The notes under the pieces are model-generated. The model did not search any database. It saw only the letters and a list, made by a program, of their open reading frames with translations, and was not told where the DNA came from. From the NCBI GenBank assembly GCA_034931985.1, contig JAYGHB010000012.1, positions 1-64,000 on the forward strand: a stretch of 64,000 nucleotides of DNA, given 5' to 3'. Positions 34,898 to 43,022 of this stretch are shown in pieces; within the stretch, counting starts at the first letter, position 1; the number at the start of each line of letters is the position of its first letter. The DNA is from Halotia wernerae. GTDB lineage: Bacteria > Cyanobacteriota > Cyanobacteriia > Cyanobacteriales > Nostocaceae. Position numbers and translations under genes: made by a program.

Positions 34898-36901
34898 TTA
34901 CTCCCCCTGCTCCCGGCCACTGAGCGTAGCCGAAGTGCTGCTCCCCTGCTTCTCTTCCTCAGTGCGTTGGACGATACCAATAAAGGCATCTTCAAGGGAA
35001 AAAGGAATAGGTCGCAGAGAGTGAATATTAATGTCTTCTGTTTGTAAAATGGAACGGATACGGGGAATGTCTGCATCGGGATGATCGAGAACTAAGTGTA
35101 AGCGATCGCCAAAAATTGACACTCGCCACGGTGCTAAATGTGCTTTAAGTAAATTAGAGGCTGCTTGGGTTTTATCGGTTACAAACTCCACTAACTGACC
35201 GGGTTGAGCAGCTTTAATTTCAGTAGGTGAACCTTGCGCCACTACTTCACCCGCCACCATGAACCCCATGCGGTTACATTGTTCTGCTTCTTCTAAATAA
35301 TGGGTTGTAACCAGTACGGCTGTACCTGATCTCGCAAACTCATTAATAAATCGCCAAAACTGACGACGCGCCAAGGGGTCTACTCCTGACGTTGGTTCAT
35401 CTAAAAATAAAATTTCTGGTTCGTGCATCACCGAAGCACCAAAAGCTACCCGTTGCTTCCATCCTCCCGGTAGTTGACCTGTGAGCATATTTTCTCTACC
35501 AACTAAACCACAGGTTGCAAGTACCCAATCAATTTTGGTACGGCGTGACCGAGTTGGCACACCATAAACCCCACAATAAAATTCTAGATTCTGGACAATA
35601 CTCAAATCATCGTAGAGGGTGAATTTTTGGCTCATGTAGCCAATGCGTTGGCGCACGGCTCGACTACGCAAATTTTGAGTTTGTCCAGCTAAAGAAATTT
35701 TCCCAGATGTTGGTTCTAATAAACCACAGAGCATTTTAATGGTAGTTGTCTTTCCTGCGCCGTTAGCTCCTAGTAACCCGTAAATGTCACCATAGCGAAT
35801 TTCTAAATCCACACCCTTAACCGCCTGGAAGTCACCAAAAACCTTCCTCAGTTGATTTGCACCAATAGCAATTTCTCTTCCACTTTCTTTAGTTTCCTGC
35901 TTTACACGAGGAAAGGAAATAAATTCTGGATCATTTCCGGCTGCACGCAAACGGGTAACAAAAACGTTTTCTAGGGTGGCTTCAGAAGTTTGAATATTAT
36001 CAATTTTTAGTTGCTGCTGAGTGAAAATTTTCTGGACTGCGGCTGAGGCGATCGCAGTATCTTTAACTAATACGTCTAATCTATCGCCAAAGGTTTGCAC
36101 ATCCACAATTGATGTTTGTTTGCTGTGAGTTGCTTCGTGCAATGCTTGTTCTGCTGCTGCAATTTGCTTAGTCCGCACTTCTAAACGGTGTAAACCCAGA
36201 CTCTCGCGCAATTGGGAAAGAGTGCCAATTTGTTGAATTTCGCCTTCGTACATTAAAGCAATGCGATCACATCTTTCGGCTTCATCCAAATAAGGTGTTG
36301 CTACAACTACCGTCACTCCTTCCGCAGCCACAGCGGCGAGAACATCCCAAAATTCTCGCCGCGATACAGGGTCAACTCCTGTAGTTGGTTCATCCAATAA
36401 CAAAATTTCAGGTTGGGAAATTAATGCACAGCACAACGCTAATTTCTGCTTCATCCCACCAGATAATTTACCAGCTAAGCGATCGCCAAATTTCTCTAAA
36501 CTCATTAATCGCAGATATTTAGCGCGACGCTGATCAAAAAGTTTGTCGGGAACTTCCCGCAATCCTGCACTGTAACGCAGATTTTCATCGATACTCAAGT
36601 CAAGATAAAGCGAAAATTGCTGTGTCAGATAACCAATAGATAAACGAGCGTCCCGCGGTGGTTTTCCTAAAATCTGGATATTCCCAGACGATGCTTCCAT
36701 AACACCACCTAAAATGTGAAATGTTGTTGTTTTTCCTGCGCCATCAGGGCCAATTAATCCAAAGATTTCTCCTGGTTTGACGGCAAAATCGATTCCTTTA
36801 ACGGCTACTAGTTTTCCGTAACGTTTGGATAAGCTCTTGACTTGGATAACTTCTGTATCAGTATGGAGATGACTTTTAGTAGATGGCGTGATGATGGTCA
36901 T
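34898..36901 (-). CDS. tandem ATP-binding protein of an ABC-2 exporter (YbhF-like)
   Basis: About 667 residues contain two complete ATPase domains. Domain 1 has Walker A GPDGAGKTTT, signature LSGGMKQKL and Walker B LLLDEPTTGVDP. Domain 2 (from about 340) has GANGAGKTTT, a divergent signature LPGGWKQRV and LFLDEPTSGVDP. Each is followed by its own C-terminal region. ATG at 36901 (MTIITPSTKS) is preferred: the longer frame to 36937 would be encoded by a heptamer repeat. The last 20 residues (QGSSTSATLSGREQGE region) are likewise encoded by dispersed repeat sequence. The fusion of two ATPases in one chain is typical of YbhF. Confidence 0.9.
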   Translation of the reverse strand: MTIITPSTKSHLHTDTEVIQVKSLSKRYGKLVAVKGIDFAVKPGEIFGLIGPDGAGKTTTFHILGGVMEASSGNIQILGKPPRDARLSIGYLTQQFSLYLDLSIDENLRYSAGLREVPDKLFDQRRAKYLRLMSLEKFGDRLAGKLSGGMKQKLALCCALISQPEILLLDEPTTGVDPVSRREFWDVLAAVAAEGVTVVVATPYLDEAERCDRIALMYEGEIQQIGTLSQLRESLGLHRLEVRTKQIAAAEQALHEATHSKQTSIVDVQTFGDRLDVLVKDTAIASAAVQKIFTQQQLKIDNIQTSEATLENVFVTRLRAAGNDPEFISFPRVKQETKESGREIAIGANQLRKVFGDFQAVKGVDLEIRYGDIYGLLGANGAGKTTTIKMLCGLLEPTSGKISLAGQTQNLRSRAVRQRIGYMSQKFTLYDDLSIVQNLEFYCGVYGVPTRSRRTKIDWVLATCGLVGRENMLTGQLPGGWKQRVAFGASVMHEPEILFLDEPTSGVDPLARRQFWRFINEFARSGTAVLVTTHYLEEAEQCNRMGFMVAGEVVAQGSPTEIKAAQPGQLVEFVTDKTQAASNLLKAHLAPWRVSIFGDRLHLVLDHPDADIPRIRSILQTEDINIHSLRPIPFSLEDAFIGIVQRTEEEKQGSSTSATLSGREQGE

Positions 36902-36909
36902 AAAATAAT

Positions 36910-36938
36910 GGGGCATAGGGCATAGGGCATAGGGCATG
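36910..36938. repeat. heptameric short tandem repeat (GGCATAG)
   Basis: About four copies of GGCATAG run through 36910-36938, between the HlyD-like gene and the ATPase start. They create a spurious N-terminal extension (MPYALCP...) in frame with the ATPase gene. A CATGG copy ends the array. Confidence 0.85.
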
Positions 36939-36953
36939 GAAAACAGGAAATTC

Positions 36954-38243
36954 TTACTCCCTTGCTCCCTGCTCCCTGCTCCCCTGCTCCCCTGCTATCT
37001 TAATCTCGGCATCTGCTGGCATTCCTGGCTTGGCTAATCCACTGGGATTGTCGATGGTGATTTTAACGCCAAAAACTTGCTTTACCCTGTCTTGCTGGAA
37101 ATAAATATTCTCAGGGGTAAAGGATGCTTGGGTGTCAACAGCAGCAATTTTGGCACTTAGGGCTTTTTGAGGTGCTGAATCTAAAAATACTTGAGCTTCC
37201 TGACCTATTCGCAAGTTACCAATATTGCCTTGAGGAATGAAAGCTCGTAGATAAACTGTGTTGGGATTAATTACTGTCAGCAAGGTTTTACCGGTGGTGA
37301 CTACGGCTCCTGGTTCTACGCTACGGCTGATGACTACGCCCGTAATTGGACTAATGACATTTAAATCGGCAATTTTAGCTTTAATTTCTTGTTGGGAAGC
37401 TTTAGCATTAGCGACATCGGCTTGAGCTGCTGCTAGTTTCAATCGCGTTTGTGCTAACTGGGTGCGTAACCCCACTAACTGGGCTTTGCGGATGGAGGGA
37501 TTTAACCCTGTGCTTTGAGCTTGTGTTAATTGCCCTTGGGCAGAATTAACTAGTTTGCGGTAAGAATTGACTGCGGCTTGACGTGATTTGAGGGTAGCAA
37601 GAGCAGTTTCAAAGGTGGTTTGGGCTTGGTCAAATTGTTGTGTGGTGACGGCTCCTTCTGCTACCAATTTGGCGAAGCGATCGCGATTTATTTTAGCAAG
37701 TTTCAACTCAGATTGGGCTTGTTCTACTTGGGCGATCGCTTGATTGAGTTGCGCCTGGGTGGAAGCTACTGATGATTCGGCTTGAAAAATCTGACCTTGA
37801 GCATTTCCCCGCGCTTGTTCTAAATAAAGCTGGTTCTCCAAAATTTGACTTTGCAGGAGATTGATTTGCAAACGTGCTTGTTCTTCTTCTTTTTTAGTGG
37901 AAGCTAAACGAGCATTTGCACCCTGAAGTTGCGCTTGAATTTCTGCATCATCTAATTTGACAATTACTTGACCTTTGTCAACTTCATCTCCTTCTCGCAC
38001 CGCTACAGACTCGATTCGACCTGCGACTTTAGCTCCTAAATCAGTTTCGTAGCCTTCAATGCGACCACTTACCCGTAGAATGTTGGTTTTTGAATGTGAT
38101 GATAAAAAATACCATGCTGCTACTCCCACTCCTACAAGTAACAAGCCCAATGGAATCAGCAAACGCGGAGACAGTTTGCGCTTTTTTTTCGCTGATCCAG
38201 TAGTATCTACGGGTTCTTGGGGCGGCGAAAGTGACTGAGCCAT
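36954..38243 (-). CDS. HlyD-type membrane fusion protein (YbhG-like)
   Basis: A periplasmic adaptor of about 429 residues (ATG at 38243, MAQSLSPPQEP). It has one N-terminal membrane anchor (LLIPLGLLLVGVGVAAWYFL), then a biotinyl-lipoyl half (RIESVAVREGDEVDKGQVIVKLDDAE), a long coiled coil with Q/A/L-rich heptads (about 120-300), the second lipoyl half (NVISPITGVVISRSVEPGAVV) and a beta-barrel. The C-terminal EQGSREQGARE is encoded by AGCAGGGAGC-type tandem repeats. It is the first gene of the exporter operon; the stretch upstream holds a TetR-type operator candidate. Confidence 0.9.
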   Translation of the reverse strand: MAQSLSPPQEPVDTTGSAKKKRKLSPRLLIPLGLLLVGVGVAAWYFLSSHSKTNILRVSGRIEGYETDLGAKVAGRIESVAVREGDEVDKGQVIVKLDDAEIQAQLQGANARLASTKKEEEQARLQINLLQSQILENQLYLEQARGNAQGQIFQAESSVASTQAQLNQAIAQVEQAQSELKLAKINRDRFAKLVAEGAVTTQQFDQAQTTFETALATLKSRQAAVNSYRKLVNSAQGQLTQAQSTGLNPSIRKAQLVGLRTQLAQTRLKLAAAQADVANAKASQQEIKAKIADLNVISPITGVVISRSVEPGAVVTTGKTLLTVINPNTVYLRAFIPQGNIGNLRIGQEAQVFLDSAPQKALSAKIAAVDTQASFTPENIYFQQDRVKQVFGVKITIDNPSGLAKPGMPADAEIKIAGEQGSREQGARE

Positions 38244-38307
38244 AATTTTACTGTCTCCAGAGGGAGAGATGAGGAAATTTAAGTTTTTGCCTAAATCGAC
38301 AACCAAC

Positions 38308-38323
38308 TAGACCGTATGGTTTA
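38308..38323. promoter_or_regulatory. candidate TetR operator
   Basis: TAGACC-GTAT-GGTTTA is an inverted repeat with 6-bp half-sites, one mismatch and a 4-bp spacer, of the size and form bound by TetR-family dimers. It lies 65 bp upstream of the membrane fusion gene start and about 150 bp upstream of the divergent TetR gene, so it could control both promoters. Direct binding is inferred. Confidence 0.55.
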
Positions 38324-38470
38324 CTGCCCTAGTAAATTCTAGAGCGATCGCATGAGTTTTTAGGTTTAATATCGTAATTATACAGATTAAACGAGATGAT
38401 AATACGTAAATTTTTATAGATTATTCATCAAAACTCACTTAAAATATTTGCTCCAATAAATGATACAAAA

Positions 38471-39256
38471 ATGAAACAACCAAGAGACTATAGCTTGAGA
38501 GTCACACTTAATCAAAATGAGCTTGACCTGCTGAAGGCTGAGTCTGAACGTCAGGGAGTACCAATGACCGCAGTTATCCGCCAACTGATTCGCGCCAAAG
38601 CCATCAATCCAGAAGTTAGTCTTCCAACCACTGAGTTACAAGAATTATCTGCACTACCAAATTTTCCGTACACTAATAAGCCTGAGCAAATCTTACAGGG
38701 AGCCATGCAAGAGTTTCTCCAGCACGGCTATGCAGACACCAGTATGGATCGGGTAGCAGCAACAGCCGGAGTATCAAAGCAAACACTCTACAGTTATTTT
38801 AAAGACAAAGAAGGACTATTCACAGCTTTAATAGAGCGAATAGTAAGTGAACGATTTGAGTTTTTATTTAACTCCCAAATTCTTCAAGGGGAGCCTGAAG
38901 TAGTACTACACCAACTAGCAACAACGTTGCTCACTCAAATTTTGAATGATCAGAAATATCTTTCTTTTATCCGACTGGTATTTGCAGAGTCGGGACGTTT
39001 TCCCCACTTAGCGCAGACATTTATTCGCAACGGTTTTGGATTGGGTATCCAGATTCTCACCCAATACCTAGCCTCCCATCCAGAACTGAAGATTTCTGAC
39101 CCAGAGGCTACAGCACGGATTTTTGCAGGGTCGGTGATGTCGTATATTATGACTATGGAGATGCTTCACGGCAAACATGTCATGCCAATGTCAAGCGATC
39201 GCCTGATTAATAGTTTGATTAACCTCATTATTCCACAGCCTAGAAAAACGGATTGA
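38471..39256 (+). CDS. TetR/AcrR-family regulator with an N-terminal ribbon-helix-helix-like extension
   Basis: 261 residues. Residues about 65-110 are a standard TetR helix-turn-helix (ILQGAMQEFLQHGYADTSMD, RVAATAGVSKQTLYSYFKDK), followed by a helical ligand domain. The first 45 residues (YSLRVTLNQNELDLLKAESERQ, then GVPMTAVIRQLIRAKA) resemble a CopG/RHH strand-helix-helix segment, which TetR proteins normally lack. The ATG at 38471 begins that segment directly. It diverges from the exporter operon, as CecR does from YbhG-type genes in enterobacteria, so repression of the exporter is likely. The ligand is unknown. Confidence 0.85.
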   Translation: MKQPRDYSLRVTLNQNELDLLKAESERQGVPMTAVIRQLIRAKAINPEVSLPTTELQELSALPNFPYTNKPEQILQGAMQEFLQHGYADTSMDRVAATAGVSKQTLYSYFKDKEGLFTALIERIVSERFEFLFNSQILQGEPEVVLHQLATTLLTQILNDQKYLSFIRLVFAESGRFPHLAQTFIRNGFGLGIQILTQYLASHPELKISDPEATARIFAGSVMSYIMTMEMLHGKHVMPMSSDRLINSLINLIIPQPRKTD

Positions 39257-39284
39257 GGTTACTAATTTGGTTAAATAATACTAA

Positions 39285-39566
39285 CTAAACTTCAGCTTTC
39301 TTAAGGTTAGTCAGATAATTATCAGCGTAGCGAAAAGCAGATGCACAATCGTAAGCAGCAATGGCTATAGCTTGGAAAAAAACGTTTGTAGGGATTTCAA
39401 CCTCTAAAAGTTTTTCGGTTAAAAGCACCAATTCCCCATCTGTTGCAGGTAAAGCTATCTCTTGGTCATCAGTTAAAACTAACAAGTTACCATCTGTTGT
39501 TGGTAACGCCATTTCTTGGTTACATTCTGAATGACTAAAAATATGTTCTAATAATGCTCTAGACAT
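39285..39566 (-). CDS. small hypothetical protein with a tandem peptide repeat
   Basis: From ATG at 39566 (MSRALLEHIF) the product is 93 residues. A near-exact duplication of about 18 residues is visible: QEMALPTTDGNLLVLTD and QEIALPATDGELVLLTE. A helical tail follows (FFQAIAIAAYDCASAFRYADNYL). I recognise no family. The start overlaps the stop of the upstream small gene by 8 bases, so they are a coupled pair. There is no double-glycine leader, so it is not an obvious substrate of the C39 transporter 1.3 kb away. Confidence 0.55.
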   Translation of the reverse strand: MSRALLEHIFSHSECNQEMALPTTDGNLLVLTDDQEIALPATDGELVLLTEKLLEVEIPTNVFFQAIAIAAYDCASAFRYADNYLTNLKKAEV

Positions 39567-39792
39567 TTTCCATCTCCCCAAAAGCATAAGATGCAAAGCC
39601 TGCGATGAAATTTAACTGCTGCTCACGAGTTTGTAAATTGGCTGGAAGTTCAGTATCATTACAGCCAATCTCATGCAAAACCTCTAAACAATAAGCACTC
39701 AGTTGAGTGTATGTAGATTTCTCTAACTCTTTAACTAGCAGTTTTGCTCTTTCCAAATTGACTCGGATCATCGGCATTGCGGGGCTAGTCAT
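39559..39792 (-). CDS. small hypothetical helical protein
   Basis: A 77-residue protein, MTSPAMPMIRVNLERAKLLV, then KELEKSTYTQLSAYCLEVLH and a QQLNFIAGFASYAFGE tail; predicted all-helical and soluble. No family is recognised. Its last codons overlap the start of the next small gene by 8 bases, so both are translated from one message. The promoter side faces the DUF4278 gene (same strand), 287 bp away. Confidence 0.5.
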   Translation of the reverse strand: MTSPAMPMIRVNLERAKLLVKELEKSTYTQLSAYCLEVLHEIGCNDTELPANLQTREQQLNFIAGFASYAFGEMENV

Positions 39793-40006
39793 AAATGCAC
39801 CCTAATAAACTGGATAATTGCAGTTTTGATCAGAAGTACAAATCAGCGTAACCGTGTTATTGCGGAATTTATGAAGATGGAACATGGGAGTATCAGCGCA
39901 TTTGCGGTAAGTGTCCGCACCTCTGCTTTTTGGTCAACTTCCTAATGTCAACTTTTTAAACATGCTCTCTAAACCTAATGGTACTTACCCTCCACTTAAA
40001 ATAGCC

Positions 40007-40032
40007 AACCCGGCTTTTAGAAAAACCGGGTT
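40007..40032. terminator. hairpin, possible terminator
   Basis: AACCCGG (40007-40013) pairs with CCGGGTT (40026-40032) around a CTTTTAGAAAAA loop. It lies 48 bp downstream of the minus-strand DUF4278 gene and may end that transcript; this stem-loop type is also a dispersed repeat in cyanobacteria. Confidence 0.5.
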
Positions 40033-40079
40033 GATTAATAGGGTTATATTTAGGTTCGATTTGTGTGTATTTCTTAAAA

Positions 40080-40322
40080 TTAAGAGTAAACAACACCACG
40101 ATATTTTAAACTTTTCCGTGGGGGAGCAATTGCAGACAAAACTAGATTCTTAACATAAATTGCGCCACGATAAATTAGAGTTTGACATGGTTCTGAAGCT
40201 TGATTAACAACTGAACAGTTAATATTGTAAGCAGTACCACGATACTTTAAATATACTTTTGCGTCTTCTTTTGATACAGGATGATCACATTCATAGGGTA
40301 ATACTTGATAACTTAGTTCCAT
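40080..40322 (-). CDS. DUF4278 protein
   Basis: From the ATG at 40322, preceded by GAGGA at a 7-9 nt spacing, the product is 80 residues. Three copies of the [KI]YRG-x-x-Y motif are seen (KYRGTAYN, IYRGAIY, KYRGVVYS), the defining element of DUF4278, a small cyanobacterial family of unknown function. An upstream in-frame start at 40391 lacks such a ribosome binding site. It is divergent from the GNAT/C39 transporter pair. Confidence 0.7.
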   Translation of the reverse strand: MELSYQVLPYECDHPVSKEDAKVYLKYRGTAYNINCSVVNQASEPCQTLIYRGAIYVKNLVLSAIAPPRKSLKYRGVVYS

Positions 40323-40415
40323 TTTATCAATCCTCATAACAAATTTGTGAAATGCTGTTTTGCTGTAAATTTTGATTATCGGCTCCAGCAATGTTTTATT
40401 TATAGATTTTCTAGA

Positions 40416-40871
40416 TATCGTTTACTTGCCAATCTCCCCACAGACTACAGCCTTTTTTCTTGGAATACTTTAACAACTGAAGAACGATAGGAAATTGAAC
40501 AGCAAGTTGAAACTGATACCCTGGTGCGCCGATTTAATCCATTTTCAGAAGAGAACAAACTAGAACCCCTGAATAGTCTAGGCTTACGCTATAAAAATCA
40601 AGTAGTTGGCTGGATAATTACCCATCGCACTGCACCCGATACCATCCGCTATTCCCAAATGTTTGTAAATCCTAAATCTCAACCTTTGAGCCGCAGTACC
40701 TTATTACTAGCTAGAGCAATTCAACTGCAAGTGGAGAATCTTCCCTATACCAAAGGTACTTTTCGGGTAGATATACAAAACACCCCAATGGTGAAGTTTG
40801 TTCATCGTCGCCTCAAACCATATTTAGACGAGATTCGCTATGCCTGGAATGCAACAAAGGTTTTGTCATGA
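40416..40871 (+). pseudogene. GNAT-family acetyltransferase with in-frame stop
   Basis: The frame reads LANLPTDYSLFSWNTLTTEER, then TAG at 40488, then EIEQQVETDTLVRRFNPFSEE, LGLRYKNQVVGWIITHRTAPD and a C-terminal region to VLS. The acetyl-CoA-binding half of a GNAT domain (VVGWIITHRT) is present, but there is one amber codon where relatives have Gln or a similar residue, and the N terminus is not traceable. Restart at GTG 40524 would give 115 residues. In cyanobacteria such a GNAT gene often precedes a C39-type transporter, as here, with an ATGA overlap. Confidence 0.6.
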
Positions 40872-42910
40872 AGTACCATTGGGTAAGACAACACAGTGGC
40901 GAAGATTGTGCAGCCGCAAGTCTGGCTATTGTCACCAAACATTACGATCGCTCTTTAAGAATTAACTATATTCGAGAATTGGTAGGCACTCGGCAAGGGG
41001 GAACTACCATGTTGGGGTTGAAGTATGGCGCACAAGCTTTGGGATTTGAGACGAAAGCGATTAAGGCATCCCCCGATATTTTAGACGAACTGCACGAGTT
41101 GACTTTACCTGCCATTCTTTACTGGAAAGGTTATCACTTTGTGGTTTTCTACGGTCAAAAAGGCAGGAAGTTTGTGATTTCCGATCCGGCAATGGGTATT
41201 CGCTATCTTACCCGCCAAGAACTGCTTAAGGACTGGCAAGGCTATATGATGTTAGTACTAAAACCAGATCCACAGCGTTTTACAGATCAAACTGACGATC
41301 CCACGCCGATTAATCCATTTGCAAGTTTGCTGCATCGCCTCTGGCAGCATCGGGGAATCTTAAAGATTCTACTACCGTTGAATTTAGCGGTGGGATTATT
41401 AGCTTTAGCAACTCCATTGCTGCTACAATTTCTCACCGACCAGATTTTAGTACAAAATAATAGTCAACTGCTGACTCTGGTAGCTGTGGGGGTGATGGCA
41501 TTAACGCTAGTCAATAGCGGTTTGACTTGGACGCAATCGAATTTGGTGGCAGCATTTGCAGAAAAGTTGCAGAAAGGACTCAAACTAGATTTTGGCAAAC
41601 AGGTGCTGCATTTGCCTTTGTCTTATCATGAAGCTCGTCGCAGTGGTACGGCAATTCGTCGTCTGGCAGATATTCAACAGATTAATTTGCTGATTTCTCA
41701 ACTGGTGATTGAGTTACCAATCAAAACCTTTACTGGCTTAGTTGCTGTTAGTTTTATCTTTGTTTATAGCTGGCAGTTGGGGCTAGTGACTGTGGTATTA
41801 GGCATGGCCATGATCCTCGCAACCTTGGCTTTTCAACCTAAAATTAAACAAGTAACTAACCGTTCTTTCGCTGTTGCGGGTGAAAATGCTGGGGTCTTAT
41901 CTGAGGCATTTAATGGGGCATTAACTCTGAAAACAATGGCAGCTGCACCGCAACTATGGTCGGAAATTCAAGAGCGTTCCGAACGGGAATCGAAATATAA
42001 TTTACGTGCAGCCAAAATTAATATTGGTAATCATACAGTTTCCGAAGCGATCGCTTTTGTCAAGTTCATCAGCGAGTGGACGGAGATTAAAGCCATCACC
42101 AATTTACTGGCGGAACTGTTTGAATATACCCCCGAACATGAGGGTGATGTTACTAAACCTTGGGTAAATCTCTCAGATACTGCGGATATTCAATTGCAAA
42201 ATTTGGATTTTTACTATCCTGGGCGGTTAAAACTCCTAGAAAATCTATCCGTAACCATTCCTGGTAGTCAGGCGATCGCTCTTATTGGTAAATCTGGCTG
42301 TGGTAAGAGTACTATTGCCAAGTTACTAACTAGACTCTATCCTCTACAATCCGGGGAAATTGTCATAGGCGATCATGCTTTATCTGATTTACCCCTTGAT
42401 TGTCTGCGTCAGCAAGTAGTTCTCGTACCTCAAGATAGCTTTTTTTTACACCGTTCCATCATTGATAACTTCCGGCTGAGTGTCCCCAATGCCACTATTG
42501 AAGAGATTATAGAAGCTTGCCGAGTTGCCGGAGCCGATGAATTTATTCGCCAGTTTCCCCAACAGTATGACACCATCTTGGGAGTTGTGGGTGCAAACAT
42601 CTCTGGCGGGCAAAAACAGCGAATTGCGATCGCTCGCGCTCTTTTAAATAATCCACCAATTCTTATTCTGGATGAATCTACGGCTAATCTCGATCCAATT
42701 ACCGAAACTGAAGTACTTGATCGTGTGTTAACTCATCGTCGGGGCAAAACTACTATTCTCATTAGCCATCGTCCCCAAGTTATTCTGCGTGCAGATTGGT
42801 TAGTGATGCTCAATCAAGGGCAGTTGCAATTTAATGATAAACCCGAATATTTTCCGGCTACTAATTTTACTAATATACATAATTCACATATAACCCAAGT
42901 TGCTATTTAG
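40868..42910 (+). CDS. C39-peptidase ABC transporter, probably with a deletion in the membrane domain
   Basis: 680 residues: an N-terminal C39 protease domain (Cys14 in SGEDCAAASLA, His90 in GYHFVVFYG, Asp106 in ISDPAMG), a membrane domain, and an ATPase with IGKSGCGKSTI, ISGGQKQRIAIARAL and ILILDEST. Such PCAT proteins cleave double-glycine leaders and export peptides. Relatives have six helices; here four are clear up to about 320, and after NIGNHT (about 390) the sequence jumps to EAIAFVKFISEWTEIKAIT, skipping about 45 residues that include TM5-TM6. The junction contains a HIP1 octamer. It overlaps the GNAT gene by four bases. Function is doubtful. Confidence 0.85.
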   Translation: MKYHWVRQHSGEDCAAASLAIVTKHYDRSLRINYIRELVGTRQGGTTMLGLKYGAQALGFETKAIKASPDILDELHELTLPAILYWKGYHFVVFYGQKGRKFVISDPAMGIRYLTRQELLKDWQGYMMLVLKPDPQRFTDQTDDPTPINPFASLLHRLWQHRGILKILLPLNLAVGLLALATPLLLQFLTDQILVQNNSQLLTLVAVGVMALTLVNSGLTWTQSNLVAAFAEKLQKGLKLDFGKQVLHLPLSYHEARRSGTAIRRLADIQQINLLISQLVIELPIKTFTGLVAVSFIFVYSWQLGLVTVVLGMAMILATLAFQPKIKQVTNRSFAVAGENAGVLSEAFNGALTLKTMAAAPQLWSEIQERSERESKYNLRAAKINIGNHTVSEAIAFVKFISEWTEIKAITNLLAELFEYTPEHEGDVTKPWVNLSDTADIQLQNLDFYYPGRLKLLENLSVTIPGSQAIALIGKSGCGKSTIAKLLTRLYPLQSGEIVIGDHALSDLPLDCLRQQVVLVPQDSFFLHRSIIDNFRLSVPNATIEEIIEACRVAGADEFIRQFPQQYDTILGVVGANISGGQKQRIAIARALLNNPPILILDESTANLDPITETEVLDRVLTHRRGKTTILISHRPQVILRADWLVMLNQGQLQFNDKPEYFPATNFTNIHNSHITQVAI

Positions 42911-43022
42911 TTTTTATTCGTGCCATTCCTCTAATAAATATTCCTACAAATCTAGCTATTGCTAGATGCGATAATTCTTTTAAAGGCTATAATTTACAAC
43001 TGTTGATCCGAGAGATTTGCTT

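Noticed and set aside
36902..36937. N-terminal extension MPYALCP of the tandem ATPase
   Set aside because: Encoded by the GGCATAG heptamer array; the ATG at 36901 matches the usual N terminus.
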